Shown: positions 9,082 to 20,858, counted from the stretch's first letter. The stretch: 37,643 bases of DNA from Silene noctiflora (GCA_009801015.1 VHZZ01000844.1:95048-132690); one strand, 5' to 3'. Numbers and translations: made by a program. Notes: generated from the sequence alone by a model not told the origin.

Positions 9082-12000
9082 GTTTCTCCCTCTTCTTCTT
9101 GTTCTTCAAAGCATTCTTGCTTAATTCCCTGAATTACATGTCAGATTAGCCTCAAGGAAACCATGTCAAAGGTCGAAAAAGAAAGAAAAGGGACGATACT
9201 AAAAATCCAAACACAAAAGATGTAGTTTCAGCAAACTTACTGTGAAGGCATTCCGCCAAATAGCTGCCAACATAAAAACCAGGAAAAGTGTTAGAAACTT
9301 GGAATTTTGGAAGACATTTGTGCAGTACAAGGTTTAATAATAAGCAATTAAATTTCAAAATCGACAGGAGTCACAGAACCATTACAGGTCAAAATGGCGT
9401 CCTTATCTTCAGAAGGGAGACTGCCCCATGTTTGGCGCGATATTAGAGCTACTTAACCCACGGCCTCGAAGGCTCTATAGTTGGGAACTTGGGGGATTGA
9501 TATACGCAAATTATTCCTTTTACTGAATGCACAGAGACTGTTTCTGTTTCCAAATGACCCATAAAGAAAATTACACCAAGAATTGTGTCAAACATGTGCT
9601 ACTTCATAATATAAGAAATACAAACAATTAAACGACCAATTTTCTTTAAAAATATTTTGATTCCAATAGTATTTGGAGCATCAACAAGTCTTCTAAAAAG
9701 CTGGAAGAGCGATTCTATATGATAATCAAACGATCAATTTCAAAGATAACAGATCAAATTAGAAAGATATTTAATAAAAACGATGTACCTCTACTTTAGC
9801 TACTGCAGCCTGCTTGGCATGGGGAGGTCTATATGCAGCAGGTTTTTGAGGTACGTTTACAGAAGTGGCTTTGGGAGCAGCCTTAGAAGACTTCGACCCT
9901 TGTCCTAAATAGAACAATGGCCTCGATAAGACAATTGAAAGAAAAGTCAAAAATAAGCACTTAAGCAGTGGCAGAAATAAAGAACCTTGTGATTTGGCAT
10001 CTTCGATTTTCAAAGAGGCGACGGACTCCCCAAGTTCAGCAATGTCACCGAACCTATCCGCTGATTCTGGTTTCCAATCAGCCTGATGCAGATAGCAATT
10101 GCAATAAATACGTGAAAACTGAATTAACTGTCAAAACATGAAGATATTTGAGGACCATATACCTGAAACAGTTTGTCAAACGTCTTCTGGAAGAGCAACG
10201 ACCCATTGTGGTGGAAGATCTTCATCCTATCATTATAAATAGCATGTATCATTAATCCCTTTCAAAAAAACCATTTCCAAACACTTGTAGATTCAAGTTT
10301 CAACATTACTCAGGGTGTGTTACTGTGTTTGGATTGAGGGATTTGGAGGGAATGGGAGGGGAGGGAATTGGAAGGATGAGAAATCCATTGTTTGGTTAGC
10401 AAAATGTAGAGGGATTTGGAGGGGAGGGAAAATGGATCCCTCCATTTCCCTCCTACAAGGCAAATTATTTCTCCACCAACATAGGAAATATTTGGAGGGA
10501 AAATCACCTACTCCATTCTCCCTCCCCTCCCCTTCCTTTCCTTTCCCTTCCCTCCTTCCCCCTCCCCTCCCTTTCCCTCCTTTTTTCCTATCCAAACAAG
10601 GCCTTAAAGTCAAAAAATGAGCATTCGACAGCTTAAGCTGAAGGCATCCGGTAATTCCAGACACCACAGAGTTGACGTGCATAACTACATTGCATCTAAA
10701 AGATAAACCTAGACTTACTAGTACACTTGTATTTTTTACACAAGAGAGAACTTATATTATTGTTCCTTCACCTCAAATAGCTGGTTTTCCAAATAGTTAA
10801 TTTCAAACCAGCGCGTACCTCAATTTTCTTTGCTATGAAAACTGAAGGGTTCCATGTTCTAAGTCTTTTACGTGTACCAAAAATGAGGATTATTTTCAAA
10901 GAAAACTAGAGAAGTATTACAGTAGTCAGTAGTCATTTTACCCAGTTGATTCAGAAATACGCATGCGATTCAACAAGGACACAATCACGCTTATTCTCAG
11001 CATCAAATAACTTGTTTGTTAATTTTATTAAGAAGGAAAAGTGACTGGACCCACCCTTCTCTCTCCCTGCCATATTTTCCCCCTACCTTTTTGTTGACCA
11101 ACAACTGCGAGCACCTTGTCCATTATCCACATGGCCACAAGCATTGCTATCCACTAACCGTTGGTGTTTTGTCCCTTAGTCCTTTTGTCTTTTCAGTGAC
11201 CAAGACGCCTTCAGGAAGAAGGTAATACAGCCATTTATGGGGGTCGAAAAGGTTGTGCTGGGGGTCTTGCTTTGTGGGTAGAGCTGTATGACAGTGGGCG
11301 TGGTGTGGGTGACTATGAATTACTGGTATTTATAGCAGTGGTAATCCTGGGAAAGACGGTGGTAATTATGGTGGTAGTTTGAGATGGTAATAGCCTAATG
11401 GGCCATAAGTGGTAATTGTTAAAACTAGGCTGGAGAGTGTATGACTACATATGAGATTTGGTAACTAATAATTTCTGACAATTTTCTACTAGAGCTATCA
11501 CCTCAAGCTCGCAAAAGCTGACCCGACCCGACCCGCCNGAAACCCGACCCGATACAACCCGAAAATTGGGTAAACCGAAACCGAAACCGACCCGACCCGA
11601 TAACCGATAGTAGCCTTATATTTTCCAACCCGAACCCGACCCGACCCGTGACCCGATATTTTTTCAACCCGATAGATGACCCGATAATGAACTAGCTTAA
11701 TAATGGTTTAAATAACACCAAATTGACATTCATCTTAATTATTTTCACTTAAAATACAATTAATAAACCTACCTGTTATTTAAACATAAAATTATCATTT
11801 AAAACTAAATATATAAGATAAAATATATGTCGATAACCTGACCCGACACCGACCCGCTAATGACCCGACCCGACTTGCCACCCGTTGATGACCCGACCCG
11901 AAGATGACCCGACATCAACCGAACCGACCCGAACCTGTAATTGACCCGACATAATCCGAACCCGATATGACCCGACCCATAACCGACTCGAGTGACCCGA

Positions 12001-15000
12001 TTGCCACCTCTACGTATCACCTCACGCAGACACAGGCTAAACATATCACAAGAGAAATGTTTCATTTGGTAGATTGCAAGTGTCACATATAGACGTTAAT
12101 CAAAATATCAAATACAAACTTAGATTTACAGAAACATTTTCTGATATATTTCCCCTTCAGATTAAAATTTGTAGGGATCAGCAAAGAAAGATAGCATGTG
12201 TGAAGAAAGTGAAGATGTGCTTAATTTAGAAAAATAACAAGTTTACGCAGTAATGCAGTGGGGATAGGAAGTAAACACTTGAAACCCACCAGTGGACTAT
12301 AGTTGTAGTACTATTTGAAGTTCAAACTACTAGGTTCGAGCCTGGCATACAAATATTACAGAGTATTATTTTTTGCTTTTCTCAACTACTTTTTCCCTTC
12401 CCCCCAGCACTATTTCCTAATACTGCCACTATTATTAGGCAAAAACGAGAACTGGCAACAATGGCACCAGCAGATGACGAACACACATACGAAACCTAGT
12501 AAATAGCTTTTGAAACTTCAATTAAGGAGGGGATTTCAAGCTTCAATAATAGTGATTATCAAACTACAAGTCAACAACATAGTGATCTATGCTGCCTAGT
12601 TAAGAATGACAGCAAAAAGGAAGCCAAATACCATGACATAAAATTCCTGTAAATGAGCCCTACTTTCTTGAGGAGCGACACTTCAGAGTAGAAGGAAAAC
12701 AAAAGCAAGAGAAGAAAAAGATGCATACCCATTATCAACTTGGCGTCTAGGTGCTGTTGATGCAGTCATAAAATAGCTACCATTGGGAGACCACTCATAT
12801 GTAACAGACCACTCAGCTTTAGTAGTTCCCAGCAACTTCTTTGCTTTACAGTCCCAAAACGTCTGATACACTCAATGGTGCAAATGTATGAGGCAACTAT
12901 TCCACTATATTTATATAGCAACAGAACAATATAGCTAAGAGGAGTTTCACATGCAAAAATACTGAATGTGAGTTTCAGTTTTTCTGTTCCACAAAACCTC
13001 CAGCTTGTGAAAAGATAAAGGGGAGTCGGATACCAAACAGGATCGTAAGTATCATACACCTAAACATTGTGGGTTGTTTGTCTTTGTGAGCTTCACGTTC
13101 ATGTGCACAAGCTACGAGGAACAAGACAGTAACATTAACGAATTCATACTACTATCACTCAAATCTACCTCAGATCCTATTATGATGTAAGTTTGAGCAC
13201 CCTACAATAAGTTAGTGGTTCATATAGATAAAGAATAAATAAAAATGACCACCAGGCTCTAAGTTAATTACCAACAGTTTTAAAAGCAAATATCATGTCA
13301 CACTTATCCGTGGATTGTTTCCAATATATGACAAGGCTCTGAAGCAGAGTCCAAACAATAACAAATACACTGACCCCACATTGGAAGCAGGGTTCAGGGA
13401 GGTCAAACAGGTAGTTAGCACCTACCCACATCTAATATATGATGATCTCATGATCAGTCAAAGAGGAAGTAAACCTACGAAAGCAATCCACACATATGAC
13501 AAGGCGGAGTCCCAACTCCACGAATCACAAGACATAATTACCAGAATGATTCAAACATTTATATTTAAATGACCATCTTACACCGGCTTTAGAAAACAAA
13601 GAGTAGATGCGGTGAATGAAAGCTTTTAAAAAAAATATTAACTACTAACACAAGACATTGAAAAGAACATAGACCTAATAAGAATTTTGCAAGGTAAATA
13701 AACATTCCCTTTGCTTTTTTGACTTCTTTCAAAAGGTTACTTTGATATATTATTTGGGTAACATGTTTTTAAGAAAATGCCCTCAAGTAGGAGTAGAAGG
13801 GGAGTGAGGAAAAAGTGGAAGTTCATATTATTTTTTCCAAGATTATGTTTCTGAAATTCTTTGTTGGAAAGAATCACAGAAACAGAGAGTATATATATAT
13901 ATATANTATATATATATATATATATATATATATACTCCCTCCTAGTCTCTATGTTGGTTCCTTTTCTTTTGGACACCAAAATTAATAAAATTAATTTGGA
14001 CCACACAAAACACCCTACCCCACATGGAACTGAATTTGGACCACACAAAACTTACCAAATAAGTAAAGGGAACCAACACTCAACTAGTACCGAAAAGGAA
14101 AGAGGAACCAACATAGAGACTAGGATGAGTATATATTAAAATCTTATGTTTACCAAAAGGCAGTAACAAGATGAACACATGTATTACACTCCCAGGTTTT
14201 AAATGAAACTGCATAACAATGACAAGCAATAATGCCAACATATAGCAGATGCTGAGACTTAAGATGGACGCATCTAAGGTAGCAATCATATTGAGAGAGA
14301 CTGTTCTACGTACCATGTCACCAGGTAAATTTCCAAAACCAGCCAAGCACAAAACTGCAGAGGAGTATATCAAGGATATTAATAGAGACTTTTAACATTT
14401 TTATAGTTTAAAAATGGAAAAGAAAAAGAAAGATAAGATGTTCAACAATAAAGACGAGAATATAAGGGAAGAAAATCAGTGTAGTGTACATCTTCCTTTA
14501 GGGTTCCATTTGATAGTGTTGTAAGGGCCTTCTCCAAGCTCAAAAATTGGATTGCACTTCTTGTCAAATACTGTGGCTTTTGCAGGCATAACTAATATTA
14601 GGTCAAGGAGTATCAATAGAGCAATGGAAAAAAGTGGACCAGTCATGTCAGTTTCAGATAATATAACATTATGCTCCGCAAAATAAATACCCCGTATCTA
14701 ATTGCGTCTTAAAGAGTAAAAAATAACTTCCATCAATGGAGGGGCGCGTTTACATCTTAGGTATGTTACTCTGACCCGACTGCAAGTGTTGGACACGATA
14801 CGGCGTCGGAGTGTCGGATATGGTTATTTTCCGTAAAGTTTTCAATTTTTTTGTCTAAAATGAAGCGTCGAGGTGGCATGTCGTGTCAGAGTAACATAGC
14901 ATCTAAAAGCACGAACGCAATATCAGCAAATTCTAAGCTATAAGCTGATAACATGCCTTGATTGCCTCCCATTTCAATTCATATTACGACAGTTGCGTGC

Positions 15001-17602
15001 CAGAATCTCCACTAATATTTATTCATCACCTCATGACCTCCAATAAAAAAAGGATACAACCATAAACAACAGCAAACTCTAAACCAGAATTAGACCACTG
15101 AACATCATGAATTGGTCCATCCTTCCCTGCACACAATTAGAAATAATTAGTTTCTTATAAATACCCACAATTTATAACTGAAATGGGAAACATCAATGTA
15201 ACGTACGGAGAGGAACAAGGCCTTCGTGAGTGCCATCTGTCGTCAAGTAGTTTAGCTTTGACTCTCCATAGTAACTCTGGTTAGTTTTATCAACATCTGA
15301 CTGTGCCACGGCAAGAACTCCAGTAGAACCATGGTTCCAATAAAATTGTACTGTAGAACAGCGGAAAAAGCTACGTCGAGCAAGAGGCTGATTAGAGGCA
15401 TCCTTTCCACATGCATATATCTGGATACTTGCAGGGACTCCCTAATAAGAAATTGCAAAACAAAATAAGCAGATAATAGTCACTGACAGTGAGGAGCGAG
15501 GACCTATGTGACCGGATGAGGAAATTTGGATGGGAGACGGCACTCGGCAGATATTATACTGATTTCCAGAGATTTGATGCTTTTTACCGACACTACCACG
15601 TACGGGTGAAGAAGCTCATGCCACAATAATAAACACGAAATATAAGTTCCTAACTGCTATCAAAGTAAAACATATAAATAGTCTGTGTTGATGACACTCA
15701 AGAGCATACCACTGAGTTGATCTTTAGGCATTGTTTGCAACTTTGCATTGCGTGGTTGCATCACATATTAGACCTTTACTAAGTTGGAAGGATTTTGATT
15801 TGGCTGAGAAAAGAAGAATCCCTTCATTTCTCTTCAACCCACTTTGCTACTTAAACAAGGGAAAATGCACCCCTCCATCAAAACAAGGGGTTAACGACCA
15901 TTACAACAGCCTTTTCTAATCTCATTGGTTTTATGTACGCAATGTAGCATTAGCAATCTAACAGAAATAGATTTCCCTAGAAGACAAAACATGTACTCCG
16001 TAAATGAGACAATTAGCTCCAAGATGTGCAGATAGTTCAATCCTGATGTAGGACCTAAATTCCAGACTTTGGTCAATAAAGGTGCAAGAACATTAAGATA
16101 TAGAACTAAAGCATAAACACTAAAACCTGGAAATGTCCAGACAATAAATGATTCATATTCACCATGAATCTTTGGTTCTGTGATGTGGCCCAACGACAAA
16201 TACATTACCTTAGATTCAGGAACATAGGTTGCAATATGTGAACAAGGTAGCCTGGAAAGTTGAACAGCTGCTACACCAGGAACTCTGAGTCGAGATACAA
16301 ATCCTTTAGAGAAGTCACTAGGATCAAAATATTGTACTTCATTTGTGGCAAGCCGACAAGCAATAGTTTCATCAGAGCTGAATGATACTGCAGGCCTATA
16401 CATGACACAATAATCAACATACTTCAAAGGGAAAATTAGAAATGATAACAAAAGGGAAAAATAACTAAATTAGATGCTAACTCTTTTTTGTAGGAAAAAA
16501 ATTATGATATACAAAGGATACAGGACCTTTAATTCTACTCCCTTTGATTCTCAGGAAATTCCCGGTATTTTTTGGCCTATTCACTATAGTTGCCCCATTT
16601 CCATTTTGAGTTTTGAGTATTTTTTTTTGTTAGTAAATCACCCTAGATCACCCTAGATTTTATAGTATGTCTTTGTTAGTAAATCACCCTACTTTACTGG
16701 TGAGACCCGTTACTCCTCACAACCTTAATCATTGTGCAACAAGCAAATGGAGCATTTGCAAAGAATCAGACTACTGGAGGTAGTATTATACTCCGTATTT
16801 GGCAAGAAGGGATAAATAGGAGGGTATAACATAAAACAGCAGAAACCCAGACCTATTATTCTCAATGAATAAGAAAACATTGCAAGTTGAATATAGCGCC
16901 CTCCGAAGCAAAATATAGCATAGGAAATGTCAATTACCCTATAACTGATTGACAATCGCCAAATTGCATAAACTAAAGACACATTGAATTTTCAGTTAAT
17001 ATCAAGGATGACAAAATACAGATTCCAAATCAAAAAACGTATAGTTATTGACATAGTGAAGTAACTCCGTTTTGTTGTATATAGTACATACCACGTGCTT
17101 TTACTCATGTGCTTCAGTGAAAGGGTATAAACAGAAACACCAGTATCCACCTTCCACAAATTGACATTCTTTTCCTGAGGTACCGAGGCTTTTTGAAAAG
17201 TCTGAACGTATGTCCCACGGGGCGATAAGCTTGCACCAAGAAGTTCAGGAATATGAATCGATTTAATCTCCTTGTACGTCTTGCAGTCGAAAACAGTAAT
17301 ACCACCCTCAGGTTTAATCACCATAAGCCTAGACCCATCCTCACTAAACACTGCACTCTTGCAAGCAACATTCAGCAACTTTGTCGCGGGTTCACCTTTC
17401 TCAAACGGCGGTCCAGTCCATATCGAAAACCCCTCTTGCTCTCTCACTAAACATCAAAATAATAACAACCCAACTCATAATAAGTCCTCAATTACAATAA
17501 CATCAAATTTACTTAGCAAAGGTCATTAATCTGCACAAGCAGTGATTGATTAAACGACAAACCTAGTATCTCCAATGACGGGGAAGGCTCAACAGCTGCC
17601 AT
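9038..17602 (-). CDS. eIF2A: Eukaryotic translation initiation factor 2A (eIF2A), 13 exons
   Basis: Cytosolic WD-repeat factor that in other eukaryotes can bring Met-tRNAi to the 40S subunit without eIF2. Exons 5' to 3': 17602-17563, 17446-17092, 16395-16209, 15441-15207, 15126-15061, 14591-14490, 14354-14314, 12862-12729, 10226-10163, 10082-9986, 9904-9789, 9263-9241 and 9128-9038. Every junction is GT-AG and the frame closes to 516 residues, about the plant family length. The N-terminal beta-propeller runs to about residue 430, with blocks such as FSIWTGPPFEKGEPATK, RPAVSFSSDETIACRLAT, VQFYWNHGSTGVLAVAQS, GPIHDVQWSNSGLEFAVVYG and EWSVTYEWSPNGSYFMTAST. Then come ADWKPE, a Pro/Ala/Lys linker (AAYRPPHAKQ) and a Lys-rich helical tail (ELSKNALKNKKKREKQREKK). 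The start at 17602 gives MAAVEPSPSLEILV. Exon 12 is only 23 nt. The introns carry several MITEs. Confidence 0.95.
10312..10606. mobile_element. Foldback/hAT-like MITE with G-rich and C-rich arms, eIF2A intron 8
   Basis: The outer ends carry GTGTTTGGATTGAGGG and, inverted, TTGTTTGGATAGGAAAAAAGG. The left arm is GGAGGG-rich and the right arm CCCTCC-rich, so the element folds on itself. TTGTTTGGAT-type tips with GGAGGG interiors are common in plant non-autonomous DNA elements. No clear target-site duplication was found. The open frames on both strands here arise from the low complexity. Confidence 0.55.
10516..10589 (+). repeat. 74-nt uninterrupted pyrimidine tract
   Basis: Every base from 10516 to 10589 on the plus strand is C or T; the eIF2A transcript strand is therefore all purine here. 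It forms the right arm of the foldback element in intron 8 and faces a purine-rich left arm at 10320-10430. Confidence 0.9.
11506..12014. mobile_element. hAT-like non-autonomous element with GACCCGA repeats, eIF2A intron 8
   Basis: Both ends are arrays of ACCCGACCCG words around an AT-rich core, and the right tip reads GATTGCCACCTCTA, a known plant MITE terminus. TATCACCTCA lies directly on both sides (11496-11505 and 12015-12024), which supports an 8-10 bp target-site duplication and places the ends. One N falls at 11538. The minus-strand frame at 11805-12086 is a by-product. Confidence 0.7.
13886..13934. repeat. (TA)n microsatellite with an N, eIF2A intron 7
   Basis: A pure TA run is broken by one N at 13906, so its true length is unknown. 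It abuts the Stowaway-like element that starts at 13935, whose TA target would be part of the run. Confidence 0.9.
13935..14129. mobile_element. Stowaway-like MITE, well preserved, eIF2A intron 7
   Basis: The left end CTCCCTCCTAGTCTCTATG and the right end CATAGAGACTAGGATGAG are near-perfect inverted repeats of more than 25 bp, with TA on both sides. The total of 195 bp suits Stowaway. The interior contains TTTGGACCACACAAAAC twice. It is the best preserved MITE in the window and so probably the youngest here. Confidence 0.85.
14759..14912. mobile_element. Small foldback element, eIF2A intron 5
   Basis: TATGTTACTCTGACCCGAC at the left is matched in inverse by GTCGTGTCAGAGTAACATA at the right. 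The interior carries GTGTTGGACACG and GTCGGAGTGTCGGA, words shared with sequence at 22230-22260 and 18150-18230. The flanks CATCTTA and CATCTAA could be a decayed target-site duplication. It has no coding capacity. Confidence 0.6.
16538..16783. mobile_element. Stowaway-like MITE, degenerate, eIF2A intron 2
   Basis: The left tip CTCCCTTTGATTCTCAGG follows a TA, and the right tip reads inversely as CTACCTCCAGTAG before a TA. The interior has a duplicated GTTAGTAAATCACCCTA. Ends are approximate. Confidence 0.5.
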
Positions 17603-17610
17603 TTATGTAT

Positions 17611-17887
17611 TAACTGGATATATTCTTCAATCAACACCCAAAACACCTAAAATTGACACTAATCGTCAAAACCCACAACACTAAATAACATTCATTTCAA
17701 TATAAACCATTTCGATACGATAATCGTGTAAAATTACATGACTAAATAACTGAATATATTCTTCAATCAACACCTAAGACACTTAGAAAAGGTAAAAAAA
17801 GATACCTAATCGTCAAAACCCACAACACTAATTAGCATTCATTTCATTATAAACCATTTTGATACGATAATCATGTAAAATTACATG
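17611..17887 (-). repeat. 136-bp tandem duplication in the eIF2A leader/promoter
   Basis: Units at 17611-17746 and 17747-17887 share blocks such as ATATTCTTCAATCAACACC, CGTCAAAACCCACAACACTA and GATACGATAATCGTGTAAAA with modest divergence. The first unit begins nine bases upstream of the eIF2A ATG at 17602, so it must include the 5' UTR and possibly the core promoter. Confidence 0.8.
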
Positions 17888-18049
17888 GCTCCATAATCTT
17901 TTTTTGATTAAAATACCATAAAATTTGCACCAAAATTACTATGATTTCTACAGTGATTAACAACACGAAGAAGCTTAAACAGATTAAAACGATGAAGTAG
18001 ACAGTTAATAAATTTGAAGTCGGTAGATTTAAGCATAAAATTACGGACC

Positions 18050-18490
18050 TGAGAGTTGAAGGAAGATGATATTCACAGACACGGCCTGAGAGTTTACCAA
18101 GTTTTAGTGTCGAGGTTTTCTGCGGACTGGTTACTAGCACGGACCCTCCTCCCAGCTTGCCGTCCCGTGTCCGACACCGTGTTGGATATCTGGACACTCG
18201 ACACTCGTCGGACACACGCCAATACTTAGACGAGGAATAAAATGTCAAAAAGGGATTGATTATAAGATGAGTTTGGATGGGAAATGAGAATTAGTTATAG
18301 TCAAGGTCAAATTCTACCTTCACTTGTGTAAATTTAATATCAAATACACTAAAAATATGAAATCATACGTTATTTATTACCAGAAAATATATATTTTATT
18401 AAATTTAAATAGCGTATCCCGTGTCTTAAATTTTATGGGATGCCGTATCACGTGTCCGTGTCTGTGTCCGTTTTGGTGAAACCTAGCTCG
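18050..18490. repeat. Diverged repeat with GTGTCCGACAC words
   Basis: GTCCCGTGTCCGACACC, CTGGACACTCGACACTCGTC and, further on, ACGTGTCCGTGTCTGTGTCCG are scattered over this stretch. They resemble the word set in the foldback element at 14759-14912 and the fragment near 22230. It is probably an old non-autonomous DNA element; the ends are unresolved. Confidence 0.35.
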
Positions 18491-18501
18491 TTAGTGTGTT
18501 G

Positions 18502-18619
18502 TAAGGATGTGCAAATTTATTTCTTCATTGAACCGAACTGAACCGAATCGAACCAAAAACCAAAAACCAAAATGTTTCATAACCGATCCTTCTCCTTAAC
18601 CGATCTGGCATCCACCCTA
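18502..18619. mobile_element. Small hAT-like MITE with GAACCGAA repeats
   Basis: The left end TAAGGATGTGCAAATTT and the right end GGCATCCACCCTA are the inverse pair typical of plant hAT MITEs with repeated CCGAAC words inside. The length is about 118 bp. No clear 8-bp duplication was found. Confidence 0.5.
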
Positions 18620-18994
18620 TTTATCATCAGGACTTCTTACTTAATCTTAGAAAGAAAAAGAAGTTATGAGATGTTAGAAGCTTGTGACCGTCACAAGTAA
18701 AAATGATTATTTTATCCTATTATAATATAACTAATTTAGACTTTGTGCAATAAATGCACGGCATATAAAGTTTTTTGTTTTTAATAAATTATTTTTATAA
18801 TAGTATTATATCAGTAATTGTTCATATTTCTCGTCATTACATTTTGCTTTGAGGAAGAATTGAAACTTAAAAAAATTAATCAAAAATTGAGTAATGTGCT
18901 AATTTCTCTCAAAAAAATTTTGTCACGAAAACAAAATTAGCGGTTTACAATTTTGTTAGTCAATCGTTCTCAAATAATGGCATAAATAAAATAT

Positions 18995-19177
18995 GGGTTT
19001 TTCTAACATGTGCCCTTAGGGCACATGATAAGAAGTTAAGTAGGGAAATATTGTTGAGAATATATCACTGATTATAGTAAATATGAGTTTCAACTCTAAT
19101 TTATCATGATATTTTCTCAAAAATATTTTCCTAGTTAAATTATTAACATGTGCCCTAGGGCACATGTTAGAAAATCC
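18995..19177. mobile_element. MITE with palindromic ends and a 10-bp target-site duplication
   Basis: The 183-bp element starts GGGTTTTTCTAACATGTGCC and ends, inverted, with the same sequence. Each tip contains its own palindrome, ACATGTGCCC(T)AGGGCACATG. AATAAAATAT lies directly on both sides (18985-18994 and 19178-19187), which fits a 9-10 bp duplication of Mutator type. There is no ORF. Confidence 0.8.
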
Positions 19178-19495
19178 AATAAAATATATATCAATTTATA
19201 GTTTTTACAAATTTTATTTATATTTTAATTAAAAAATATAATTTGAAAAAAAGATTATTTTTAATGAAATGATAACAATTTAATGAAATAAATTATAATT
19301 ATTAATTTCCTTATTTATTGAATGCAATGATTAGCTTCCTTATTTAAGAATATGCTTTTTGGAGGGAAAAAGTGTGAAATCGCCTATTCTTTTACCATAT
19401 AAGGGATTTTTTTCCCGAAAACACACCATAAACTTTTCGTTGTTGTATGGTGCATGATGATCAAATGCACAATACCATTCCATGAGTCAAAAATC

Positions 19496-19777
19496 CTTTT
19501 TTTTTGGATATTATTAGGATACACCGGATATGTAATATTTTTTTGGTACATAAGAGGGGCGAGCCCCAAAACTAAGTAACGACAATACGAGATAAAGAAA
19601 CTCCTAGGATATTTCACGAAGGATAGACCATAATTCATGAGGAGGAGCGAAAAGGATGGTAAGCAACGTAGACGAGGTAACTCCTTGATTTGCAAGCCAA
19701 TTAGCAGCGTGATTGACCTCCCTGTAAGAATGATCTATATTAACCGGCCAACCTTCTAGATTAATCAACTCCGTACA
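19496..19777 (-). mobile_element. LINE (L1-type) 3' end with RNase H-like C-terminus, truncated
   Basis: On the minus strand a frame from about 19777 to a TAG at 19606-19604 reads VNIDHSYREVNHAANWLANQ and then FAPPHELWSILRE. This is the C-terminal end of the RNase H-like domain carried by plant L1 LINEs (H-R-E-x-N-x-x-A-D/N-x-L-A pattern). A one-base shift would continue with DILGVSLSRIV, a usual family ending, so the frame is broken there. The 3' tail GGGGCTCGCCCCTCTTATG followed by A-rich sequence is typical of these LINEs. The reverse transcriptase part is absent: 5'-truncated and dead. Confidence 0.7.
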
Positions 19778-20858
19778 ATGTTAGACCATGTAACCCGTAC
19801 GTATCCCGTAACTCCGTACAACGCTGGACCACGTAACACGTTGGGCTCATTCTTAGTATCTAATGATCCCCTTAGCTTTCGTTCTAGAGCAACCGCCAAA
19901 ATTAAGGACTTTAAAGATGAGTGCGTAGACAAGCCCTATTGAGTATTGAACCAGTTGTGCCTCCAACCGGATCAAGGTCATTTTTTGTTCGGGGCCAAAA
20001 TTTTCGCATTGATTTGGAATTTGAGGCAATTGTTGGAAAAATTGAATACATAACCTCTTAGAGCAATCCCAGGGTACTCGTCTACTTGATGCAACTCTCG
20101 AAACAGAAAAGAAAGACAAACATCGCCTGAATTTTACGAGGCACAAAACAAGTTAGTTTGAAAAATAAGAAGGTTGTACTTTATAATTAGAAGCTGCTTC
20201 CGTGGATAATGTGATCTCGGAGAAAAAAAAAATGTTTCATATAATAGTACAAGATAAAGAGTTTTTTTGTCAAAAACTACCTTACATTTATGGCCATTTG
20301 CGAACAACTACCTTTTTTTTTTTTTTTTGCTTTCAACTACCTTACATTTCTATCTTTTGTTAACAACTATACAAAATAAGTTTCAGGCGACTCATCCAGT
20401 GTTAACATTCCTTTCTCACGTGTGAGGCTCCAAATTATGTACTGTTTAATTATGAAATGGAGTATTTTTATGTTGTTAATTGTGTTGGCAAATTAGATGA
20501 CCAAAAGAGTTTCATTACTTGCATTGAAATTGTTTATGTCAGCGGCTTAATTTGTTTATGTTAGCATAACAAACTCTTTATAGATATTCTTTAGGTATCG
20601 GTGTTTAATAAACTTGTTATACAATTTTATATCATGCGAAACATGGTGCATATACAATTTTATATCATGCTATTCAATAAGTCTCTTGGTACTACAAAAT
20701 ATATTGTCGGTAGTATCGACAACAATTAAGGATCTACCGACTTATAGTTTTCTATACTCAAAGACCGAAAGAAAAAAAAAAGTAAATAAATACACATAAC
20801 TAACCCTATCAACTAAGGATCAAAACTGAAGTAAGCAAAGAGGTGACACCACTTCCAC
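19778..20858. other. Intergenic region downstream of the BAGP1-like gene
   Basis: No host gene is seen. A minus-strand frame at 20146-19853 (97 codons) could be more of the LINE or another decayed element but shows no domain that I can name. Around 20270-20370 AACTACCTTACATTT-like words are repeated about three times around a T-run, in a style seen in non-autonomous DNA elements. The BAGP1-like 3' UTR should lie just below 20858. Confidence 0.4.

Noticed and set aside
10315-10682. Open frames on both strands in the G/C-rich repeat
   Set aside because: They are low-complexity by-products of the purine/pyrimidine foldback element within an eIF2A intron.
12280-12350. Possible tRNA-derived SINE head (GGTTCGAGCCT box B with an upstream CCAGTGG box A-like word)
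   Set aside because: The boxes are suggestive but no tRNA fold, SINE body or A/T tail with target-site duplication could be supported.
13300-13570. Plus-strand 85-codon frame in eIF2A intron 7
   Set aside because: It contains ACATATGACAAGGC-like repeats and no domain; it is opposite to the host gene and probably intronic filler or an old repeat.
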